Program-made: the position numbers and the translations under genes | NCBI GenBank assembly: GCA_018665625.1 | Contig: JABJCF010000318.1 | Location: 1-12,271, forward strand | DNA from: Nitrospina sp. | Lineage (GTDB): Bacteria > Nitrospinota > Nitrospinia > Nitrospinales > VA-1 | Direction of reading: 5' to 3' | Length of the DNA stretch: 12,271 nucleotides | The notes under the pieces: model-generated | The model's database searches: none | Seen by the model: only the letters and a program-made list of their open reading frames with translations | Told to the model about the DNA's origin: nothing | Shown: positions 1-6,423 of the stretch, piece by piece | Layout of the letters: each line of letters begins with the position of its first letter | How positions within the stretch are numbered: position 1 is the first letter of the stretch

Positions 1-1
1 A

Positions 2-466
2 TCAGTACCCTAATTGGCGAATGGCTTCATAAACAACAATACTTGCGGCATTAGCTAAATTAAGAGAGCGTACTCGTTCGTCATACTGAGGGATACTGAA
101 AGTGTCTTTAGAAAACTTGTCGATCAAATCTTTTCCTAGGCCTTTAGTTTCACATCCAAAAATTAAGTATGATTCTTTCTCGAATTTTTTTGTATATAGG
201 GAATTTTTAGATTTTGTCGAAAAGAAAACAGTCGAGGCGTCAGCTGGCAGGAAGCTAAGAAACACCTCAAAGTTTTTGTGCCGAATTACTTGCAGATGTT
301 TCCAGTAGTCTAGGCCCGCTCGTTTGACTCTAGAATCACTGATGTCAAATCCAAGAGGTTCAATTAAGTGTAGTGTGCTATTTGTGGCCAAACAAAGTCT
401 CCCAATAGAACCGGTATTTGTTGGGATTTCGGGCTTGACTAAAACGATTGAAAGATTGTGAGGCAT
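2..466 (-). CDS. trmL: tRNA (cytidine(34)-2'-O)-methyltransferase, TrmL/SpoU family
   Basis: A complete 154-residue SPOUT (trefoil-knot) methyltransferase of the TrmL type, which 2'-O-methylates the wobble cytidine or uridine of certain tRNA-Leu species using S-adenosylmethionine. Visible family motifs are the N-terminal KPEIPTNTGSIGRLC (11-25, with the conserved Asn), the RAGLDY segment (49-54), FGCETKGL (103-110) and the knot motif LNLANAASIVVYEA (135-148). The length matches the roughly 157-residue family. I chose the ATG at 466 because a GGGAG ribosome site lies 8 nt upstream (475-479); a TTG at 481 would add five residues with no such support. The stop (TGA) falls at positions 4-2, so the gene is intact. 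It diverges from the DJ-1-like gene across a gap of under 50 bp. It is a housekeeping gene and probably marks the edge of the polysaccharide region. Confidence 0.93.
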   Translation of the reverse strand: MPHNLSIVLVKPEIPTNTGSIGRLCLATNSTLHLIEPLGFDISDSRVKRAGLDYWKHLQVIRHKNFEVFLSFLPADASTVFFSTKSKNSLYTKKFEKESYLIFGCETKGLGKDLIDKFSKDTFSIPQYDERVRSLNLANAASIVVYEAIRQLGY

Positions 467-474
467 ATTACTTG

Positions 475-479
475 CTCCC
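475..479 (-). promoter_or_regulatory. Ribosome binding site GGGAG of trmL
   Basis: GGGAG on the minus strand ends 8 nt before the ATG at 466. It decides the start of trmL against the in-frame TTG at 481, which it would itself overlap. Confidence 0.6.
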
Positions 480-513
480 AATTGTTGTGTTTTGTTAAGA
501 TTAAAAGTTAACT

Positions 514-1086
514 TTGCTAAAAAAAACCGTGAGTGACTTGTCTAGAACAAATATTTTAATTATTATTCCTAAAAGTCAGTTTTGTGAGCAGGAGCTTAAC
601 GGAGTTAGAACTATTTTGCAACAAAGCGGGGCTAATGTTGTCGTATTATCGAAGACTGGTAAAGAAGGTCGTGGTATGAACAAAGAAAAATTCCGGCCGG
701 ACGGAATGATTGTAGATTGGAATAAGCAAAATTTGGCTGCGAGCAAATATCATGCTGTTATTTTAGTAGGCGGCAAAGGAGCAAAAAAGTCTCTTTGGGA
801 TGATCCAATCGTACCGTTGATCCTTATAGATCACTATCGTTTTGGTTCTGTTGTTGGTGCAATTGGAGAAGCTCTTGTTGTTATGCAAAAAGCTTCATTG
901 ATTGTCGGAGATGTGCCTCTGCCTAAGGATGAAAGTACGAGAGAAGAGTTAGAACGCCTCAATGTTGCCTGCGTTGATATCCCTGTTATAAGGGGTGAGA
1001 ATTTAGTTCTAGGGCAAGGTGTAAACTCTGTTAGTGAGTTTTCTAAATCAATTGTTGATTGTATAAAATCAATGAGAGTTAAATAA
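514..1086 (+). CDS. DJ-1/PfpI-fold protein lacking the usual nucleophile cysteine
   Basis: A 190-residue class-I-glutamine-amidotransferase-like protein of the DJ-1/PfpI superfamily, whose members include deglycase-like enzymes, chaperones, proteases and non-catalytic sensors. Seen: a first strand ILIIIPK (14-20), a helix carrying the conserved acidic position (FCEQEL, E27), and YHAVILVGGKGAKKSLWDDP (79-98), matching the 'YD.v.lPGG' strand-loop of DJ-1. The nucleophile elbow, normally A-I-C-x-G/A-P, reads VVGAIGEAL (113-121), so the cysteine position appears to be Ile117 and the following His/Ala-Gly pattern is also lost. The only cysteine near the front is Cys24. This suggests a binding or structural role, not hydrolysis. 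The start is uncertain: TTG at 514 gives the longest frame, GTG at 529 gives 185 residues, and neither has a strong ribosome site. No partner gene is evident; it is divergent from trmL. The exact function is unknown. Confidence 0.72.
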   Translation: MLKKTVSDLSRTNILIIIPKSQFCEQELNGVRTILQQSGANVVVLSKTGKEGRGMNKEKFRPDGMIVDWNKQNLAASKYHAVILVGGKGAKKSLWDDPIVPLILIDHYRFGSVVGAIGEALVVMQKASLIVGDVPLPKDESTREELERLNVACVDIPVIRGENLVLGQGVNSVSEFSKSIVDCIKSMRVK

Positions 1087-1162
1087 AAGTATTCTTTGAG
1101 GTCTTTTGTTTTGTCTGGCGTAATTTAATGGGTAGCGATGGTTGTATGCTTTGGAAATGCCA

Positions 1163-1191
1163 TTTACAAGATAAGTAATAAACTTTATTAA
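1163..1191 (+). promoter_or_regulatory. Candidate sigma70-type promoter upstream of the FkbM gene
   Basis: TTTACA (1163-1168, 5 of 6 to consensus) and TATTAA (1186-1191, 4 of 6) are separated by 17 nt, about 48 nt before the GTG at 1239. The whole 1087-1238 gap is very AT-rich, so a match of this quality could arise by chance. Nothing else was recognised in that gap. Confidence 0.3.
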
Positions 1192-1238
1192 GTTTTATTT
1201 TCTTAATTTAATTAATTTAAAGATAACCGAGCCAACTT

Positions 1239-2015
1239 GTGAGTCAACACTCGATTAAAAGTTTTTCAGCGGCTTTGTTTGAAAAATCTTTTTACTTGGC
1301 TTTTATTAATATTTTCATTTATTTCAAAAGCCCACTAAAAATTTTAATTCGCTACGTATTTGAGATGGGTAATTACCCTGAAAATATTTTTGTGCGTACG
1401 CCATTAGGTTTGCAGTGCATGACTGCATTTAGTCACCATGACTTAATTACAATCATAGAATGTTTTGGAAAGTTAGATTATGCGGCTCCTCAAAGTCTCT
1501 CCGTGGTTGTGGATTTTGGTTCCAATATCGGGATAAGTGCCCTTTATTTTTTAACAAGAAACGAAGGTGTCAAAGTATATTTGTTTGAACCGGTACCTCG
1601 AAATATTGAACGACTTAAGCAGAATTTAAAGGGATTTGAAGAACGATATGAATTAAGAGAATGCGCTGTTGGGATTGAGGATGGGTGTCTCGATTTTGCT
1701 TGTGATGATACGGGGAGGTATGGAGGCTTGATAAAAGGGGGTGCTATACATTTTTCCCAGTGGGACCCAAAACAAATAATGAGGGTCAATGTAGTTTCGG
1801 CAAATAAGATTTTGGATGAGATTTTGACTCAACAGAAATATGCAGATATTGTGAAGATTGATGTCGAAGGCTATGAAAATAAAATTCTAGGCTCTATTAA
1901 AAGTGAGATCCTTTCTCGTGTTGACCGTATCTATGCCGAAACTACTGATAATCAAGAAATCCTAGGTTTTTCTAGCGAGAGTTATGGTGGCTTGACTCGG
2001 TATTATCGTATATAG
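1239..2015 (+). CDS. FkbM family SAM-dependent methyltransferase
   Basis: A 258-residue class I methyltransferase of the FkbM family. These enzymes commonly O-methylate sugars in polysaccharides, glycolipids or polyketides. Visible motifs: SAM motif I VVDFGSNIGISALYFL (90-105), the acidic end of strand 2 in VYLFEPVPRNIERL (113-126, E117), and the diagnostic KIDVEGYE (206-213). The N-terminus has a short hydrophobic stretch (17-40), which could be membrane-associating, but I see no convincing full transmembrane helix. The start is a GTG with only a weak upstream purine run; the next in-frame ATG (1365, residue 43) would still leave the catalytic core intact. It is convergent with the GT4 gene, 63 bp apart. 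In this setting it most plausibly methylates a sugar of the surface glycan; the acceptor cannot be read from the sequence. Confidence 0.88.
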   Translation: MSQHSIKSFSAALFEKSFYLAFINIFIYFKSPLKILIRYVFEMGNYPENIFVRTPLGLQCMTAFSHHDLITIIECFGKLDYAAPQSLSVVVDFGSNIGISALYFLTRNEGVKVYLFEPVPRNIERLKQNLKGFEERYELRECAVGIEDGCLDFACDDTGRYGGLIKGGAIHFSQWDPKQIMRVNVVSANKILDEILTQQKYADIVKIDVEGYENKILGSIKSEILSRVDRIYAETTDNQEILGFSSESYGGLTRYYRI

Positions 2016-2078
2016 ATGTTACATGAAGTAAGGCTATGAATTTGTGTTTTAAAAATAATCCTTAAGTTTAACTATTTT

Positions 2079-3242
2079 CTAATTAACCAATTTTGATATT
2101 GCGTTTTTTTTTATTATTTTTTTGTACAATAGATCAGTCTTGAAAACCATTTCATCGATTGAAAAGTGAGTTTTAATGCGGTTGTATCCATTCCTAGAAA
2201 AGAAATCGCGCTCATTTTGAGTCAAGTGAACCATTTTGATAATTCCCTTGTAAAGGCTTTCTGGGGAACCTGGTTCAGCAAGTACACCGAAGGTTAAGTC
2301 GCAAAGAATATCTTTATTTCCTGCGATTTCTGTTGCTATGGTTGGAATTCCTGAAGCGAACGCTTCCAGCATACTTATGGGAAGGCCTTCACTTAAAGAT
2401 GATGAAATATAAAAATCAAAGCATTTTAAAATTTTGACTGTATCCTGCCGGTATCCAAGAATACGAACATAATCAGTTAAATTTTCATTATCTATTAAAC
2501 TTTTTACCTTTAGGTAGTAATCATAGTGCTCTTCGGGGTAACCCCCAATTATAATTAATCTCAGATCAGGGGTTTCCTTAATTGCTTTAGTAAAAGCTGC
2601 TAAAAGACAGAGAATTCCCTTTTCGGGTGAAAGGCGTGCAATAGTTCCTAATATTTTATTCTTTTCCCAATTTTCAACTCCACTAAGTTTAAGAGCTGTA
2701 TCTCTGGTAATAGGGAGGTTTCGAAGGTATTCGTGATCGACCCCATTATGAATGACAGTCGAGTTTTCCTCGTCTAGGAATTTTAAAATACGGGTTCTAT
2801 TTTTTTCTCCAGCGCTTACAAAAATATGATGATCTGTTAAAAGGCAAAGAAATGATTCTAGGAGCAAATGGAGCCATTTTGTAATAGTTGATAGGTCTTC
2901 GTAATGAAAACCATGATAGGTGTGTACTGTAGGAATATTTAAAAAACTACTAATAATTCTACCGTATAGCCCGGGACCTTTTCCATGGGTATGAATTAAA
3001 TCAGGTTTTTCTTTACGTAAAATAAAGAAAAGTTTAAATGCAGTTTTTAAAGAAAGAATTCTGAGGGAAAGATTGTAAGTTTTTGCTCCCAGTGAGTTGA
3101 ATTTTAACCAATAGGAACCGTCATTTGATGTACATATGATAACTTTCCATTCATTCTGATTCAGTTTTCTAAGTAATTGAAAGATATGTTCAGGGCCACC
3201 CCCAGGTAAGGTTGTCCCACTAATATGAAAGATTTTCTTCAT
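2079..3242 (-). CDS. GT4 (GT-B fold) glycosyltransferase
   Basis: A full-length 387-residue retaining glycosyltransferase of family GT4, likely adding a sugar from a nucleotide donor to a lipid-linked glycan on the cytoplasmic face of the inner membrane. The N-terminal Rossmann domain shows the acceptor loop LPGGGPEHIFQLLRKL (12-27) and DLIHTHGKGPGLYGR (81-95), followed by HTYHGFHYED (107-116). The C-terminal donor domain shows ARLSPEKG (202-209, Arg203 and Lys208 contacting the diphosphate) and the EX7E element EGLPISMLE (E285 and E293). ATG start with a poor ribosome site. The tail is lysine-rich, encoded by A-runs including a 9-base run (2104-2112 on the plus strand). The gene is very AT-rich compared with the right half of the window, suggesting a separate origin. 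Donor and acceptor are not predictable. Confidence 0.9.
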   Translation of the reverse strand: MKKIFHISGTTLPGGGPEHIFQLLRKLNQNEWKVIICTSNDGSYWLKFNSLGAKTYNLSLRILSLKTAFKLFFILRKEKPDLIHTHGKGPGLYGRIISSFLNIPTVHTYHGFHYEDLSTITKWLHLLLESFLCLLTDHHIFVSAGEKNRTRILKFLDEENSTVIHNGVDHEYLRNLPITRDTALKLSGVENWEKNKILGTIARLSPEKGILCLLAAFTKAIKETPDLRLIIIGGYPEEHYDYYLKVKSLIDNENLTDYVRILGYRQDTVKILKCFDFYISSSLSEGLPISMLEAFASGIPTIATEIAGNKDILCDLTFGVLAEPGSPESLYKGIIKMVHLTQNERDFFSRNGYNRIKTHFSIDEMVFKTDLLYKKIIKKNAISKLVN

Positions 3243-3322
3243 TTATTTTGAGTTTATGGAAAAATTAAATGTACGCGGTATTTTAAGGCTCGATTGGTTA
3301 TTCCGGGCGCACTGCTGCTTTA

Positions 3323-3351
3323 TTGCTTTACCTTGAGTTATCTAGTATCAT
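3323..3351 (+). promoter_or_regulatory. Weak candidate promoter of the first radical SAM gene
   Basis: TTGCTT (3323-3328) and TATCAT (3346-3351, 5 of 6 to the -10 consensus) with a 17-nt spacer, within the 185-bp divergent gap between the GT4 gene (minus) and the radical SAM gene (plus). The -35 half is poor. No operator-like repeat was noticed in this gap. Confidence 0.25.
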
Positions 3352-3427
3352 TTTCCGAATGTATCATCTTGTTATTTATTATGGTGTCCCATCTGACTGC
3401 GGATAGGATTAAAAGAGATTTTTGTTC

Positions 3428-4978
3428 ATGAGAGTTGGATGCGTATATTCGATCGAGAATTATTGTTCAATCGACAAACCGTTGCGATCGCCAATGGAGA
3501 TTCCTTTTGGGATTTCCATAATTGCTACTGTTTTAAAGGTGGCGGGGCATGATGTGGATTTGTTCGTGATAAGCCCTGTCACTCCCCTCAAAAAAATCAT
3601 ACAAGATTATATCAAAGAAAAGAAACCACAGTTATTTTGTTTGTCGGCAGTGTCTTCCCAGTTCTCCCCGATTGAACAAGTTGCCGCGCTGGTTAAGGAG
3701 TTTGATCCCGATATTTATGTGGCTCTTGGTGGGCATCACGCTTCTTTGTCGCCAGACCAAGCGATAAAATGTCCGAACGTTGATGCGATATGTGTGAGCG
3801 AAGGGGATTCTGCAGTGGTCGAATCGGCCCGTCAACTTAAAGAAGGGAAGAGGCCCACTGGCATTTCCAATCTTTGGATACGGCACCCTGAAACCGGGGG
3901 AATTGAGAAAAACCCAACAGCTCCTTTCAATGAGGAACTGGATACCATTCCGTATGTTGATCGTACCCTCTGGGAGCCATGGATTGTAAACCCGCATGAG
4001 GAGGCTTCGGTTTTGGTCGGACGTGGGTGCCCCTATAAATGTACTTATTGTTCAAACCATGCCATGGAAGAGTTGGCCGAGGGCAGTTATGTTCGCTACC
4101 GTTCTTCGGAAGATATGATTGCTGAAATTGATTCTATCTGTGACCAATATCCTCGGATGAAGAATATTTATTTGGAAATTGAAACGGTGGGTGCCGATGT
4201 TCATAAGGGCATCGACCTGTTTGAAAAACTGGCAGAATACAACAATGCCAGAGAGGAAAGATTATCTTTTAGGATCAACCTGGCACTTCATTCCAACTTT
4301 GTTCGAGTTGAGGAGAAGTACAAAAAATTTTTAGAGCTTTGTCAAAAAGCAAATGTTACTGCGCTAAATGTAGGTTTGGAGTCTGGGTCGCAACGAGTGC
4401 GCCGTCAGATTCTTCGGCGACCAAGGTACACGAATGAAGAGTTGGTTGGGTTTTGCCGGACGGCCAGAGAATTTGGCGTGGCGACTTCCCTTTTGGTTCT
4501 CATGGGTGTGCCTGGGGAAACTTTTGATGACTACCTTGAAACCGTAGCCGTAGTGCGCGACTTGCAACCGGAGGATGTTCAACTGTCCATCTTTTATCCA
4601 TATCTGGGGACAGATCTTTATAACGTCGCGGTTGAGCAGGGGGTGATTCCTGCCGGAGGAACGGAGCCAAGCAACGAAAGACACCGGGCGACTATGGACT
4701 TGCCCGATTTTCCGAGGTGGCGAATTCAATTTGAATTTCTTTTTTTCTGGTACCGGTCATTCAAAGGCCACTGGTCGATGGATAAAATTTTGATGAAAAT
4801 GTTGCGGGCATTTTTATTGCGATTCACAAATCTCTCGGCGATTGCCCGGTACCTTGTTGTGAACAATCGTTTTTGCAGTTATATATTTAAAAAATATATG
4901 GGAGGCCCCAAAAAAGTCACTGGTCAAAAAGAGGACTCGATAGGGTCATTGGCTTCATACCATACAGGAGAGCTGTGA
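3428..4978 (+). CDS. B12-binding-domain radical SAM protein (first copy)
   Basis: A 516-residue class B radical SAM protein: an N-terminal cobalamin-binding-like Rossmann domain (about 1-150), a radical SAM TIM-barrel (about 190-400), and a basic C-terminal domain (about 440-516). The 4Fe-4S ligands are Cys201, Cys205 and Cys208 in GRGCPYKCTYCSN. Barrel signatures include NVGLESGSQRVRRQILRR and LLVLMGVPGETFDDY. The Rossmann part has ALGGHHASLSPDQA and the SEGD loop typical of the family, but no DxHxxG motif, so any cobalamin would bind without a protein histidine ligand. Known relatives methylate unactivated carbons or do oxidative cyclisations; the substrate here is unknown. ATG 3428 follows a purine run (AAAAGAGA); a TTG two codons upstream is less likely. 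The C-terminal 72 residues recur in the fragment at 5259-5477, ending in the same SYHTGxL tail. Confidence 0.88.
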   Translation: MRVGCVYSIENYCSIDKPLRSPMEIPFGISIIATVLKVAGHDVDLFVISPVTPLKKIIQDYIKEKKPQLFCLSAVSSQFSPIEQVAALVKEFDPDIYVALGGHHASLSPDQAIKCPNVDAICVSEGDSAVVESARQLKEGKRPTGISNLWIRHPETGGIEKNPTAPFNEELDTIPYVDRTLWEPWIVNPHEEASVLVGRGCPYKCTYCSNHAMEELAEGSYVRYRSSEDMIAEIDSICDQYPRMKNIYLEIETVGADVHKGIDLFEKLAEYNNAREERLSFRINLALHSNFVRVEEKYKKFLELCQKANVTALNVGLESGSQRVRRQILRRPRYTNEELVGFCRTAREFGVATSLLVLMGVPGETFDDYLETVAVVRDLQPEDVQLSIFYPYLGTDLYNVAVEQGVIPAGGTEPSNERHRATMDLPDFPRWRIQFEFLFFWYRSFKGHWSMDKILMKMLRAFLLRFTNLSAIARYLVVNNRFCSYIFKKYMGGPKKVTGQKEDSIGSLASYHTGEL

Positions 4979-5258
4979 CTATCAGGTTATGAGGTTAAGC
5001 TGAGAGTCAGTGAGTTTTTTGAATAATTAATTGAAAGTGGGTAACCGGGAGGGTCTATCGAACGGAAAAAAGCTTTCTATCTGACAAATCGTATACCACA
5101 TTCTCCGATCCTTCGGCGTATTCGCTCGGATGAGCGGTGCTATGTCTCTCAATTGCGCACTATTGTAATTTAGGGAAACCTTGACTTGAATTGGGGTAAC
5201 ATTCACTACTAGAACAGTTGCCATGATAATGCACACCATTCATGGCAATGCTTTTTCC
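4979..5258. other. Gene-free stretch between the radical SAM gene and its truncated copy
   Basis: No convincing gene or clear rho-independent terminator was seen. A short stem CTGA-GAG-TCAG followed within a few bases by six T residues (about 4999-5020) is too weak to call. Similarity to the upstream radical SAM gene begins only at 5259, so most of the lost paralogue is gone, not just frameshifted. The 70-codon minus-strand frame (5027-5239) shows no recognisable domain. Confidence 0.5.
5218..5248. repeat. Perfect 9-bp inverted repeat at the break point of the truncated copy
   Basis: TTGCCATGA (5218-5226) and TCATGGCAA (5240-5248) are exact inverted repeats separated by 13 nt. They sit 10 bp before the start of similarity to the upstream radical SAM gene, and the left arm contains the first ATG of the fragment's frame. 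No T-tract follows, so this is not a standard terminator. It may be an operator, a hairpin, or a scar of the rearrangement. Confidence 0.55.
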
Positions 5259-5477
5259 TTTAAATGGCATTGGCCGATAGATAAAATTTTTCTCAAAATG
5301 TTGCGGGCGTTTTTATTGCGGTTTACAAACTTATCAGCGATGGCCCGTTACCTCATCGTGAACAATCGTATGTGCAAATATATTTTTCAAACTTATATGG
5401 AAGGCCCCAGAAAAGTCACCGGTAGTAAGGAAGAGCAGGTCAGCGGTATGACTTCGTACCACACTGGGGGGTTGTGA
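5223..5477 (+). pseudogene. 3' remnant of a tandem radical SAM paralogue
   Basis: An 84-codon open frame whose codons 13-84 (5259-5477) align without gaps to the last 72 residues of the radical SAM protein encoded at 3428-4978; by hand count about 50 of 72 residues are identical, including a 15-residue exact match KMLRAFLLRFTNLSA and the tail SYHTGxL. The cobalamin domain, iron-sulfur cluster motif and barrel are all missing. Many nucleotide differences in the conserved block are synonymous, so the copy had diverged as a functioning protein before the 5' part was lost. The first 12 codons (MIMHTIHGNAFS) have no counterpart upstream. There is no ribosome site before the ATG at 5223, which lies inside an inverted repeat, so expression is doubtful. 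The alternative is a small stand-alone protein made from the C-terminal domain. Confidence 0.8.
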
Positions 5478-5557
5478 CATCTTGCGAACTTGCAAGTGCC
5501 CGGTTTGTCAGTAGAGAATTGGGCTGGAGCAGGGGTTCTTTATTATGGCGACCGCGA

Positions 5558-6331
5558 TTATTTAAAATTTCTTGTGGATGGGAATACCAGGCCGACCAGG
5601 CTTTTTAATAAATAATACAAGTTTTTTGCAGGGCTCTCTCCAAGCTGTCTGAAAGCCTTCCATCTGATTATAAGCCCCTCAAGTTTCTGCGCTCTTTTAT
5701 TCTGATAGGAGCTTGACTGCTCGGACACACGTAAGGTGCACAATTCATCCTTCAAAATACAAGCCTCTCCAAGAGAAAGCATCCGTAACCACAAATCATA
5801 ATCCTGGCCGTATTTAAATTTGTTGTTATAGCCACCTGCTTCGTTGAAAGTTTTTTTTCTGAATATTACTGTGCTGTGTGCGAATGGATTGAACAAGCTC
5901 ATAGACTTTCTTATGGCTTGATCGGTTTCAGTACAAGGCACCCTTTGTTCCGATTCTTTATTTCCGGTTAATTCGCGAAACCGGGACCCGCAGAGCACCA
6001 GACCGGGATATTTATTCATGGTTTCAACCTGACGTTGCAACCGGGTGGGGCTACTGTAGTCGTCTGCATCAAGGCGTGCGATAAGGTCGCAACGTGACAA
6101 CTGAGCGCCCTTGTTCAGCGACCGGGATATGCCCAGGTTTTCCTGGTGAATGATTTGTAACCGGGGGTCGGTGAGTTTGTTTAATATATCGGCTGTCCCG
6201 TCGGTTGATCCGTTGTTCAGAATAATGTATTCAAAATTCTCAAAGGTTTGGCTGAGGATACTGTTTACGCATTCCTCAATGAATTCTTCTCCGTTATAGA
6301 CCGTTGTCAGTATGGTAACTATTGGAGTCAC
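5558..6331 (-). CDS. GT2 (GT-A fold) glycosyltransferase
   Basis: A 257-residue family 2 glycosyltransferase. The N-terminal GT-A domain begins at once with IVTILTTVYNGEEFIEECVNS and contains the nucleotide-binding NNGSTDGT (39-46), the metal-binding DADD (88-91) and the QDYDLWLRM element (176-184) that carries the catalytic-base region. No transmembrane segment. I chose the GTG at 6331 because the fold starts right after it. The same frame stays open for a further 94 codons, but that part overlaps the radical SAM gene, has no family resemblance, and contains no usable start in the gap itself. The ribosome site is poor; a purine-rich AAGGGA lies some 28 nt upstream. It follows the radical SAM gene by about 90 bp on the same strand, probably in one transcript. 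Likely role: sugar transfer in assembly of the surface glycan. Confidence 0.88.
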   Translation of the reverse strand: MTPIVTILTTVYNGEEFIEECVNSILSQTFENFEYIILNNGSTDGTADILNKLTDPRLQIIHQENLGISRSLNKGAQLSRCDLIARLDADDYSSPTRLQRQVETMNKYPGLVLCGSRFRELTGNKESEQRVPCTETDQAIRKSMSLFNPFAHSTVIFRKKTFNEAGGYNNKFKYGQDYDLWLRMLSLGEACILKDELCTLRVSEQSSSYQNKRAQKLEGLIIRWKAFRQLGESPAKNLYYLLKSLVGLVFPSTRNFK

Positions 6332-6423
6332 AAAGTGGATGGGGTAAAAGTTTTTTGGGGTGTGTCCCTTGTTCTGATATTGGGTGGGGCGAAATTTATC
6401 AGACCGAGCTGATTCCTGGGTTA

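Noticed and set aside
2104..2123. T9 and T7 runs resembling a terminator or slippage site
   Set aside because: They encode the lysine-rich C-terminal tail of the GT4 enzyme in very AT-rich DNA; no stem precedes them, and slippage there would alter only the last residues.
4999..5020. Possible rho-independent terminator after the first radical SAM gene
   Set aside because: The stem is only four base pairs (CTGA/TCAG) with a three-base loop, and the T-run does not follow directly.
5027..5239. 70-codon open frame on the minus strand in the gene-poor gap
   Set aside because: No recognisable domain, no ribosome site, and its start lies in the inverted repeat; the region looks like debris around the truncated radical SAM copy.
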